Shown: in pieces, positions 1-5,555 of the stretch
How positions within the stretch are numbered: position 1 is the stretch's first letter
How the letters are laid out: the number at the start of each line of letters is the position of its first letter
Assembly (NCBI GenBank): GCA_947177345.1
Contig: CAMWUB010000094.1
Span: 1 to 6,051, forward strand
Direction: 5' to 3'
Length of the DNA stretch: 6,051 nucleotides
From: an uncultured Ruminococcus sp.
Lineage (GTDB): Bacteria > Bacillota > Clostridia > Oscillospirales > Ruminococcaceae
Program-made: the position numbers and the translations under genes
The notes under the pieces: model-generated
Databases searched by the model: none
What the model was told of the DNA's origin: nothing
What the model saw: the letters and a program-made list of their open reading frames with translations, nothing else

Positions 1-268
1 TCATAAGCAATTCAAAATAACTGCCGTCGGAATATTCCGTAACATATTCATTACTGTCATCGGAATTATAACATCTGCGAACACAACATATTAAACCGTC
101 TTCAATATGGGTTTTTCCGTATGTGTTATCAAAGTCCATTGCTTCCGTAAAATTCTGCGGAATCCATTCCGGCATATTTTCAGTAACTTCTTCTGCACTG
201 GCTGTATACGGTACGGCAGAACTACACATAATCAGTGCCGATATCATAGCTATTAATTTTCTGTTCAT
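1..268 (-). CDS. Secreted protein of unknown function, N-terminal part (partial at window edge)
   Basis: The reading frame starts at an ATG at 268-266 on the minus strand and stays open to base 1, giving 89 codons; the rest lies outside the window. A strong ribosome binding site, AGGAGG at 276-281, sits 7 nt before the start. The protein opens with a signal peptide: MNRK, then a hydrophobic run (LIAMISALIMCSSAV), then an ASA-EE cleavage site near residue 25. The mature part begins with a segment reading MPEWIPQNFTEAMDFDNTYG, then GKTHIEDGLICCVRR. From memory, this start resembles a recurrent family of secreted proteins in Ruminococcus, for which I know no function. There is no sign of a catalytic domain or dockerin in the visible part. 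A terminator separates it from the upstream hydrolase gene, so it should have its own promoter, but I found no convincing -35/-10 pair in 282-356. Confidence 0.8.
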   Translation of the reverse strand, partial: MNRKLIAMISALIMCSSAVPYTASAEEVTENMPEWIPQNFTEAMDFDNTYGKTHIEDGLICCVRRCYNSDDSNEYVTEYSDGSYFELLM

Positions 269-275
269 AATTGAA

Positions 276-281
276 CCTCCT
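276..281 (-). promoter_or_regulatory. Ribosome binding site of the secreted protein
   Basis: AGGAGG on the minus strand, 7 nt upstream of the ATG at 268. It fixes the start of a gene whose 3' end is not visible. Confidence 0.8.
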
Positions 282-356
282 GTAAATATATTCCTGTATT
301 TATTGACGTTTCATAATACTATAATGTGCGGTAAAAACGATATTTTTTTAATTTAA

Positions 357-391
357 CAAAAAAATCCGTATATCAGAAATATACGGATTTT
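357..391 (-). terminator. Intrinsic terminator after the alpha/beta hydrolase gene
   Basis: A perfect 13-bp inverted repeat (361-373 with 379-391) encloses a 5-nt loop (374-378). On the minus strand the descending arm runs into seven T residues (364-358), followed by GTT. The hairpin begins 5 nt after the hydrolase stop codon. It should end transcripts from the hydrolase promoter and any read-through from the cellulase. The palindrome could also work weakly on the + strand, where its arm also ends in four T. Confidence 0.85.
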
Positions 392-396
392 ATATT

Positions 397-1368
397 TTAT
401 TTCAGGTATTCATTATAGAAAGACACAATTTTGTCAAAAGGTATAATGTCGGTTCTGTCATATAGGTCTGTATGGACAGCGTCAGGAATAATCATAAGTT
501 CCTTGTTATCGCCGTTAAGGAGTTTATAAGCGTCTCTGCTGAAATAACATGAATGTGCTTTTTCGCCATGAATAAGCAGTACAGCGGATTTTATCTCACC
601 GGCATACTGTAAAATCGGCATATTCATGAAAGACAATGCAGAAGTTTTATTCCAACCACCGTTTGAATTAAGTGAACGCTTATGATAACCACGTTCTGTT
701 TTATAGTAGCCGTAATAATCCTTAACAAAGAATGGTGCATCTTCAGGAAGATGGTCAACGACACCGCCACCGAGTTCGTATTCACCGGCTTTATAGTCTT
801 TGATACGCTGTTCGTTAAGAGCCTTGCGTGTTTCATAACGTGCTTCCGGACTGTCTGCCTCGTCAAAATACCCCTTTGCATTAACTCTTGTCATATCGTA
901 CATTGTAGAAGAAACCGTCGCTTTTATTCTCGTATCCATAGCGGAAGCGTTTATAGCCATACCACCCCAGCCACATATACCGAGAATACCTATTTTTTGA
1001 GGGTCAATATTTTCCTGTACGGAAAGAAAATCAACAGCGGAACAGAAATCTTCCGTATTTATATCCGGCGAGGCGACGTAACGTGGTTGACCACCGCTCT
1101 CACCAGTAAATGACGGGTCAAAAGCAAGCGTAATGAATCCACATTCCGCAAGTGTCTGTGCGTAAAGTCCCGAAGACTGTTCCTTGACTGCCCCGAAAGG
1201 TCCGCATACTGCTATTGCCGGAAGTTTTCCCACTGCATTTTCCGGTATATAAAGGTCACCGGCAAGAGTTATTCCATAACGGTTATGAAAGGTAACTTTT
1301 TTATGATTTACCTTGTCACTTTTCGGGAAAGTTTTATCCCATTCGTCCGTTAAAATAAGGTTTTCCAT
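397..1368 (-). CDS. Alpha/beta hydrolase, YcjY/dienelactone-hydrolase-like, with atypical nucleophile elbow
   Basis: This 323-residue protein has no signal peptide, so it is probably cytosolic. The start ATG (1368) is preceded by GGAGGT at 1375-1380. The fold shows in order: a first strand with an oxyanion-type loop (AVCGPFGAVKEQ, 53-64); the GFITLAFDPSFTGESGG stretch (77-93); the elbow GILGICGWGGMA (127-138); a late strand (AVLLIHGEKAHS, 262-273); and a C-terminal catalytic-type histidine in DAVHTDLYD (H299). The first strand follows a region typical of the YcjY/COG1073 group. At the elbow the usual C-x-S-x-G reads C-G-W-G-G, with Trp134 where Ser is expected; Cys132 is the only nearby nucleophile. 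The substrate is unknown: an ester, an acyl group or a small xenobiotic are all possible. The gene has its own consensus promoter and a terminator directly after its stop. Its position behind a cellulase does not prove a role in fibre breakdown. Confidence 0.88.
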   Translation of the reverse strand: MENLILTDEWDKTFPKSDKVNHKKVTFHNRYGITLAGDLYIPENAVGKLPAIAVCGPFGAVKEQSSGLYAQTLAECGFITLAFDPSFTGESGGQPRYVASPDINTEDFCSAVDFLSVQENIDPQKIGILGICGWGGMAINASAMDTRIKATVSSTMYDMTRVNAKGYFDEADSPEARYETRKALNEQRIKDYKAGEYELGGGVVDHLPEDAPFFVKDYYGYYKTERGYHKRSLNSNGGWNKTSALSFMNMPILQYAGEIKSAVLLIHGEKAHSCYFSRDAYKLLNGDNKELMIIPDAVHTDLYDRTDIIPFDKIVSFYNEYLK

Positions 1369-1374
1369 GTAAAT

Positions 1375-1380
1375 ACCTCC
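1375..1380 (-). promoter_or_regulatory. Ribosome binding site of the hydrolase
   Basis: GGAGGT on the minus strand, 6 nt before the ATG at 1368. It supports this start. Confidence 0.75.
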
Positions 1381-1398
1381 ATATTAAAAAAATGTATA

Positions 1399-1427
1399 AG
1401 TATATCATAATTTTTGTAATCTGTCAA
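1399..1427 (-). promoter_or_regulatory. Sigma-A-type promoter of the alpha/beta hydrolase gene
   Basis: On the minus strand, TTGACA (1427-1422), a 17-bp spacer, then TATACT (1404-1399). The -35 box is a perfect consensus and begins only 8 bp after the cellulase stop codon. Predicted transcription start is near 1392, leaving a leader of about 24 nt before the ATG, which contains the GGAGGT site. Confidence 0.8.
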
Positions 1428-1435
1428 GAATTTTT

Positions 1436-3880
1436 TTATATAATGAGTTTATCAAGTGGAAAATCGCTCTGTTTTAAAAGATTTATATTAATCATCTGTA
1501 TTGCAAGAGCGTCACTGCTTGTAATGCCGTCATTACCGACAACATCGGCATTTTTCATGCCCTGCTCAGAAATTTTAAATTTATCCATATTTACAATATA
1601 TTGCATTATCAGTACAGCATCGGCTACATTAACTTTACCGTTACAATCGGAATCACCATAAAGAATTGTATCCGTTTCAGTTACAGAAGTTTCAGGTTTA
1701 GTGCCGTCGGGTTCGATACCGCCGACAAGTACGCCATCCGAATAAACACATATATTATCGTTACGTACTTCATTGCCGGTTGCGAAAAATGCGGATTCCT
1801 CTTTAAAAATTTTGAGTTCCTGATAACTCCAGTCGTTATCAGGATTCCATTTGTCGCCGTAATACATACCTATCGAAAACTGATACTTCTTTCCGGAATT
1901 TGCTATGTTGTAATCGTCCCATTTTATTTCAACGTAATAAGTATCTGGTAATTTATCGTATTTCTGTACGCTACTTATGGAACTCGTTGCACCGTCTTCA
2001 ATTTCTGACTGGTCATACAGCTTGCTTGCCGTGACTGTATTCACATCAGATATTTCCGAACTGTTGAAGTAATATCTTACTGAAATATCCTTGTTTATCT
2101 TTGTCGAATCGGTCATAACCATTAAAGAAACTTTCGTAACACCACAGCCATTATCCTTAGGGTCATCGATACCACAGGCATTGACCCAGTAATTATTACC
2201 ACCGTCTGCACCACCGCTGAACTTCGGAGCAGGTGGGAAATCTTCAGTAGGTTTCATATCATCTGTACCGAAAAATTCATACAGACCCGCACACGCCCCT
2301 ACAAACGCCGCATTGTAATCAATGGTGACTTCGTTATAGGTCCAGTCGGAAGTCTTATCATTGTGATTGTCGTTATTATCAGGACCACCGGCTAAAGCTC
2401 CGTATAATACGTATCTGTGTTCGTCGAGGTCCTCACATTTGGTAAGTCCGGAGCAGGCTCTGTGATGCGGATATTTTACTGAATTTTCATTATAGCCTAC
2501 TATATAGGAACGCTTCAGCGGATTATTACCCATTATGTATTCCATCTGGCTTTTCGCCCATTCTGCATATTTTCCGGCTTTACCGCCGTTCACGTACTTA
2601 TCGTGTACCAGTGCCATAAGCTGACCGGCTGTATTATATCGTGCAGAACCCCACGTATCTAACCACCAGTAACCTGCCGGTGTGACCGTTCCTATACCAC
2701 CTGACATATAAGTTTCAATGGCTTTTGCGACGGAATCCCAGCAATTCATTTCCTCGTACGGACTTTTTCCGGCGGATTCCTTAAACTCGTCTATGAAATC
2801 AGGGTAGACGTGTTCACCGTCTTTAAGAGGCTTTTCCATACATATTTCACCGAGTACGCATTGAACTCCACCCCATACATCATTCCAGCAGTGGACATAA
2901 CATGGTGCGGCGTAATAATCGTAATTAGGATATATTTCCTCAAGATATTTATGTTCGCCGGTTATCTTGTAAAGCCATGCGGCAGCCCAGCAGTAATCGT
3001 CTTCCCACTTGCTTGAACGGTAATAAGCCTTTGGACCGTCTTCATTGTCGCTGAGTTCTTTCGGATTATCCATAGCGAATTTAAACAGTGCCTTTGCGTA
3101 ATCAAGAGATTTTTCAGCGTATTCGGGGTCAGTATCCTTGAAATTAAGGTAGTTTATCGCCAGTGATGCCGCCGCAGATGCAACATAATCAGTCTGTGGC
3201 TTATCGGCTGTGAGGAAAAATGCGGGACGTACCATACTGTCTACTTCCGGAGAGTTCCAGTAAGAGTGGTCAATATCGCCGTCGCCTACCTGATAGCAAT
3301 GTGCTATTACCGTACCGTCTTTGTCACGGAACGTACATTTCATGAGATAATCGTTGAAGTACCGGAGAATTGTTTCTATATGTTCCTGCTGACCGGTTTT
3401 CACGTACGAATCACGGAACTCATAGTATCCCCACCCTACTGTTGAGGCGGCATAATTTTCCGGCATACCAAATTTAACGTGGTCACCGGCATCGTGAAAA
3501 CCACCGGCGACATCTATCAGACCGTCACCGTCAGGGTCGAGAATATCCCTGTATTTGTCGATAAATTCCTGTGTGAGATTCGTACCGGAACTTTTACTGT
3601 CCGGCATCGGTATCAATGGGATTTCCGCATCATAAGTATGACAGTTCCCACGCCATTTATAACGGTTGTTTGCTTCAACATCAGTACCGCACATATTAGC
3701 GTCATAGAAATATATCGAGTACTGTAAAGCACGGGCAAAATCGTAATCAAGTCCGGAATCGTTTGCGATTGATTCGGCGAGTTCCTCAGCGGCATATGTC
3801 ACCGGCATATTAGCTGTGAGTTGACACAAGGCGGTAGCGGTACACATTGCACCGGCTATAAGACGTTTTTTCAGATTCAT
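1436..3880 (-). CDS. Cellulosomal endoglucanase: GH9 catalytic domain, CBM3, type I dockerin
   Basis: This 814-residue secreted enzyme should cleave beta-1,4-glucan chains of cellulose outside the cell. A signal peptide (MNLKKR, then a hydrophobic run to residue 30) ends at TYA-AE. The GH9 domain spans about 43-540. It contains GGFHDAGDHVKFGMP (127-141, with the catalytic Asp pair D130/D133), the PHHRACSG motif (471-478) and NEVTIDYNAAF (516-526), in which E517 is the expected general acid. A CBM3 follows directly (about 555-723): VSLMV, SVRYYF, TYYVEIKW, WNPDNDWSYQ, ending CVYSDGVLVGG. This is the layout of GH9-CBM3c processive endoglucanases, in which the module guides the chain into the active site. 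A short Thr/Glu-rich linker (724-738) leads to a type I dockerin (741-802). Its first calcium loop is canonical (D743, D745, N747, N751, D754). The second (D779-D790) is not: Val781 replaces a ligand. The last 12 residues follow the dockerin. The gene is preceded by GGAGGT (3885-3890) and a consensus promoter. Confidence 0.95.
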   Translation of the reverse strand: MNLKKRLIAGAMCTATALCQLTANMPVTYAAEELAESIANDSGLDYDFARALQYSIYFYDANMCGTDVEANNRYKWRGNCHTYDAEIPLIPMPDSKSSGTNLTQEFIDKYRDILDPDGDGLIDVAGGFHDAGDHVKFGMPENYAASTVGWGYYEFRDSYVKTGQQEHIETILRYFNDYLMKCTFRDKDGTVIAHCYQVGDGDIDHSYWNSPEVDSMVRPAFFLTADKPQTDYVASAAASLAINYLNFKDTDPEYAEKSLDYAKALFKFAMDNPKELSDNEDGPKAYYRSSKWEDDYCWAAAWLYKITGEHKYLEEIYPNYDYYAAPCYVHCWNDVWGGVQCVLGEICMEKPLKDGEHVYPDFIDEFKESAGKSPYEEMNCWDSVAKAIETYMSGGIGTVTPAGYWWLDTWGSARYNTAGQLMALVHDKYVNGGKAGKYAEWAKSQMEYIMGNNPLKRSYIVGYNENSVKYPHHRACSGLTKCEDLDEHRYVLYGALAGGPDNNDNHNDKTSDWTYNEVTIDYNAAFVGACAGLYEFFGTDDMKPTEDFPPAPKFSGGADGGNNYWVNACGIDDPKDNGCGVTKVSLMVMTDSTKINKDISVRYYFNSSEISDVNTVTASKLYDQSEIEDGATSSISSVQKYDKLPDTYYVEIKWDDYNIANSGKKYQFSIGMYYGDKWNPDNDWSYQELKIFKEESAFFATGNEVRNDNICVYSDGVLVGGIEPDGTKPETSVTETDTILYGDSDCNGKVNVADAVLIMQYIVNMDKFKISEQGMKNADVVGNDGITSSDALAIQMININLLKQSDFPLDKLII

Positions 3881-3884
3881 AATA

Positions 3885-3890
3885 ACCTCC
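3885..3890 (-). promoter_or_regulatory. Ribosome binding site of the GH9 cellulase
   Basis: GGAGGT on the minus strand, 4 nt before the ATG at 3880. Together with the signal peptide that follows, it settles the start codon. Confidence 0.75.
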
Positions 3891-3925
3891 GTTTTATTCA
3901 GATATATAATTATTTTTATAAATTT

Positions 3926-3954
3926 ATTTTATCGTGTTTTGAATACTTTGTCAA
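3926..3954 (-). promoter_or_regulatory. Sigma-A-type promoter of the GH9 cellulase gene
   Basis: On the minus strand, TTGACA (3954-3949), a 17-bp spacer, then TAAAAT (3931-3926). Predicted start is near 3919, giving a leader of about 39 nt before the ATG at 3880. GGAGGT lies at 3890-3885. Confidence 0.8.
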
Positions 3955-3990
3955 GTTTTATGCAGAAATCTTTACATGAAAACTCTTGAC
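3950..3990. repeat. Imperfect inverted repeat between the divergent promoters
   Basis: GTCAAGTTTTATG (3950-3962) is mirrored by CATGAAAACTCTTGAC (3975-3990), with three extra bases in the right arm and a 12-nt centre. Each arm contains one of the two opposed -35 boxes. It could be an operator for a dimeric regulator, or simply the chance symmetry of two TTGACA boxes facing apart. Confidence 0.4.
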
Positions 3991-4014
3991 ATATTACCGG
4001 ATTTATGTTAAAAT
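3986..4014 (+). promoter_or_regulatory. Sigma-A-type promoter on the + strand, probably for the LRR-rep operon
   Basis: TTGACA (3986-3991), a 17-bp spacer, then TAAAAT (4009-4014). Predicted start is near 4021. The next + strand gene starts at 4250 and I see no good promoter closer to it, so its mRNA would carry a leader of about 230 nt that is fully antisense to the minus-strand ncRNA. The promoter is back to back with the cellulase promoter (31 bp between the -35 boxes), and its start region overlaps the T-tract of the ncRNA terminator. Confidence 0.6.
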
Positions 4015-4017
4015 TAT

Positions 4018-4053
4018 AAAAAAATATGCCTCCACCGTAAAGGCGAAAGCATA
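4018..4053 (-). terminator. Intrinsic terminator of the tRNA-like ncRNA
   Basis: On the minus strand, a 12-bp stem (4053-4042 with 4036-4025; five Watson-Crick pairs at the base, then G-U and G-C mixed pairs) with loop TTTAC (4041-4037) is followed by seven T (4024-4018). No T-tract follows on the + strand, so it acts in one direction only. It insulates the ncRNA from the cellulase promoter about 64 bp downstream. Confidence 0.8.
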
Positions 4054-4059
4054 CGAAAA

Positions 4060-4163
4060 ATTTACAAACGGAATCGAACCGCTGTAACTGCACGGCTCTT
4101 GGCGTGGTAGGAGTACCACAGTACCACAGGTGAGCTTACGTTCTGCCACTGAACTATATAAAT
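4060..4163 (-). tRNA. Atypical tRNA-like gene with no recognisable anticodon arm
   Basis: The minus strand shows a 7-bp acceptor helix (ATTTATA at 4163-4157 with TGTAAAT at 4066-4060; one G-U pair), T8-A9, a 4-bp D arm (GTTC, loop AGTGGCA, GAAC; 4154-4140), and a T arm AGCGG-TTCGATT-CCGTT (4083-4067) whose core GGTTCGATTCC is the exact tRNA consensus. Between the D and T arms lie 56 nt instead of the usual 23 or so. This insert holds an 8-nt tandem repeat and a GTGGTA-CTCC-TACCAC hairpin, but no 5-bp stem with a 7-nt loop and U33. The only candidate triplet in the hairpin loop is TCC (Gly). No CCA is encoded, and the acceptor helix can extend by four A-T pairs (4167-4164 with 4059-4056), leaving no free 3' end. 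This is tRNA-derived, but probably not a decoding tRNA; it could be a degenerate tRNA or a functional mimic. Confidence 0.55.
4112..4129. repeat. 8-bp tandem duplication inside the tRNA-like element
   Basis: AGTACCAC occurs twice in a row (4112-4119, 4120-4127), followed by AG. On the RNA strand this gives two GTGGTA copies that can each pair with the single TACCAC (4109-4104), so the hairpin has two mutually exclusive registers. Confidence 0.7.
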
Positions 4164-4210
4164 TTTTTCCACGGTGAAACCTCACCACACGGATTCGGCT
4201 TCACGTTTGT

Positions 4211-4239
4211 ATTATATCATAAAAATATTGAAAAGTCAA
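4211..4239 (-). promoter_or_regulatory. Sigma-A-type promoter of the tRNA-like ncRNA
   Basis: On the minus strand, TTGACT (4239-4234), a 17-bp spacer, then a perfect TATAAT (4216-4211). It is among the strongest promoter matches in the window. Its -35 box reaches to within 11 bp of the LRR start codon and overlaps that gene's ribosome binding site by two bases. Confidence 0.8.
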
Positions 4240-4244
4240 GAGGG
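4238..4244 (+). promoter_or_regulatory. Ribosome binding site of the LRR gene
   Basis: AAGAGGG, 5 nt before the ATG at 4250. It is weaker than the GGAGG sites of the neighbours and overlaps the -35 box of the opposed ncRNA promoter. Confidence 0.55.
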
Positions 4245-4249
4245 ATAAA

Positions 4250-5527
4250 ATGAAAATATCATACGAAAACGCTTTGAAAGAATACGTATTCCGGCGGAAA
4301 CACGGAAAAATACATATAAAAAAATATATCGGAAACGGTGGGAAAGTAGAAGTACCGCAGTTTATCGGAGAATTTCCGGTAACAAAAATAGAATGGTTTG
4401 CCTTTGCGGAATCGGAAATAACGGAAATCATCATACCTGACGGAGTACGTTATATATCATCGCTTGTTTTTTCAAAGTGTGAAAAACTTAAAAAAATAAC
4501 ATTTCAGGGCAGAATAGATAACTGTTTTTACTCATTTGTGAACTCCGCAATTGAAGAAGTAGAGGGAATTGAATATCTTATCGGTTGTAACGATTTAAGT
4601 TTTTCCGGAACACCGTTTTACGAAAATACGGAAACTCTCATAATAGGAGATAAATTAATATGGTGTCATGAAAAATCTGACGTTATACACGTACCGGATT
4701 ATGTAAAGACAATAGGTTACAGGGCTTTTATATATTCTGTGGCGAAAAAAATAATTCTGCCGGAAACTCTCGAAAAAATTGAAAGGCTTGCGTTTTATAA
4801 ATCCGCTATACGTGAAATCTATATCCCCGACAGTGTAACCGAATTTTGCGGAAATTCTTTAAGTTGTTGCTATAATCTCGAAAAAATAAGATTTCCGGAA
4901 GATTTCGCACGGCGTAAAAACTGGACTTATCTTTCAGGTATGAATAAAAAATATCCTGTGATAAACGATACTCAACTTTATGAAAATTCTGATGATGACG
5001 TTCTCATATACGAAAATGTAAGCTGTATCGCTACCCGTGACGTATATCTGACAAGTCCGTCAAGACTTCGTGAAAAGCAGATTTTCCCCGAAAGACTGGA
5101 ATATATCAGACATATCAGCATATTCGGAGATGCTAAAGTAAACATTTTCAGAAACGATACTTTTATAATAGAAAAGTCTGAAAATATTTTCCATAAATTC
5201 AGTTGGCAATTTACCAACCTTAACCGACGTTTCAGAATAATATTCGATTTCAATGACATCTATGCGGAAATTTTATTCTGGATTCCTTACGTGCCTTACT
5301 CAACATACGAAGATATGAGAAACTCTGAACTTATCGAATTTTATGAAAATTGTTTCGTCAACGATAAGGACGGTAAATTTCTTGACCTCGATTTCTATGA
5401 TAGTCACATACTGGAGCAGGATATTCCGAAAAGAATAAAAGCGGAAATTGCCTCGGAACGTCTGAGAAGCGGTTACAGACTTACTGAAAAATCAATCAAT
5501 AATTACAGAAAATACCTTTATATCTGA
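4250..5527 (+). CDS. BspA-type leucine-rich-repeat protein, intracellular
   Basis: This 425-residue protein has no signal peptide, membrane segment or dockerin, so it should stay in the cytoplasm, unlike classical surface BspA proteins. Residues about 33-220 carry degenerate LRR_5 repeats of the form I-x-x-x-A-F-x-x-x-x-I-x-x-I-x-I-P-x-x-V: for example KIEWFAFAESEITEIIIP (46-63), TIGYRAF...KKIILP (154-171), KIERLAFYKSAIREIYIP (176-193) and YNLEKIRFP (208-216). The C-terminal half (about 225-425) is not repetitive and is rich in aromatic and charged residues. Its last 40 residues are helical and basic (RIKAEIASERLRSGYRLTEK), a kind of tail I have seen in other cytoplasmic LRR proteins of Ruminococcus. 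Such proteins are usually protein-binding scaffolds; no partner or enzyme activity can be named. It lies 28 bp upstream of the rep gene in the same direction and is probably co-transcribed with it. Confidence 0.85.
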   Translation: MKISYENALKEYVFRRKHGKIHIKKYIGNGGKVEVPQFIGEFPVTKIEWFAFAESEITEIIIPDGVRYISSLVFSKCEKLKKITFQGRIDNCFYSFVNSAIEEVEGIEYLIGCNDLSFSGTPFYENTETLIIGDKLIWCHEKSDVIHVPDYVKTIGYRAFIYSVAKKIILPETLEKIERLAFYKSAIREIYIPDSVTEFCGNSLSCCYNLEKIRFPEDFARRKNWTYLSGMNKKYPVINDTQLYENSDDDVLIYENVSCIATRDVYLTSPSRLREKQIFPERLEYIRHISIFGDAKVNIFRNDTFIIEKSENIFHKFSWQFTNLNRRFRIIFDFNDIYAEILFWIPYVPYSTYEDMRNSELIEFYENCFVNDKDGKFLDLDFYDSHILEQDIPKRIKAEIASERLRSGYRLTEKSINNYRKYLYI

Positions 5528-5543
5528 ATAATATAACTGTTCC

Positions 5544-5550
5544 GGAGGTG
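5544..5550 (+). promoter_or_regulatory. Ribosome binding site that sets a GTG start for the rep gene
   Basis: GGAGGTG, 5 nt before the GTG at 5556. No ATG lies nearby in the frame; the first in-frame ATG is at codon 22, inside the conserved region, so GTG is the likely start. Confidence 0.75.
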
Positions 5551-5555
5551 TTACC

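Larger units (their letters stand above)
4018..4204 (-). ncRNA. Structured non-coding RNA unit of about 185 nt containing a tRNA-like domain
   Basis: This span has all the marks of a stand-alone RNA gene on the minus strand: a consensus promoter (4211-4239), predicted start near 4204, an intrinsic terminator (4018-4053), and strong internal secondary structure. From 5' to 3' it holds: a leader with hairpin GGTGA/TCACC around loop GGTT (4186-4173, extendable by three wobble pairs); the tRNA-like domain (4163-4060); and the terminator. There is no plausible coding frame: the open frame at 4003-4188 is the conceptual translation of the tRNA-like element. It lies upstream of and in the same direction as the GH9 gene, and antisense to the presumed leader of the LRR-rep genes. 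I do not recognise it as a known RNA family. It could be an odd tRNA transcript, a countertranscribed regulator, or a leader RNA of the cellulase. Confidence 0.6.

Noticed and set aside
301..330. Promoter on the + strand (TTGACG ... TATAAT)
   Set aside because: The spacing between the boxes is only 11 bp and no + strand gene follows.
682..1113. Long open frame of 143 codons on the + strand opposite the hydrolase
   Set aside because: It lies fully antisense to a well-supported gene, has no ribosome binding site and encodes no recognisable domain.
4060..4163. T-box riboswitch
   Set aside because: There is a tRNA-like fold rather than a T-box: no AGGGTGGNACCGCG core, and the D and T arms belong to a tRNA itself.
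4060..4163. Ordinary tRNA-Gly(TCC) or a long-variable-arm tRNA (Leu/Ser/Sec type)
   Set aside because: The TCC triplet sits in a loop of 4 or 6 nt with no U33, about 20 nt away from the D arm, and the D arm is the short 4-bp type rather than the Leu/Ser/Sec form. No 5-bp stem with a 7-nt loop exists in the insert.
4060..4163. tRNA interrupted by a self-splicing intron
   Set aside because: The excess of about 33 nt is far too short for a group I or II intron, and removing the hairpin does not restore an anticodon arm.
4003..4188. Open frame of 61 codons on the minus strand in the ncRNA region
   Set aside because: It reads straight through the D and T arms of the tRNA-like element and the terminator, lacks a ribosome binding site, and gives a peptide of the kind produced by translating tRNA genes. 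The RNA explanation is stronger.
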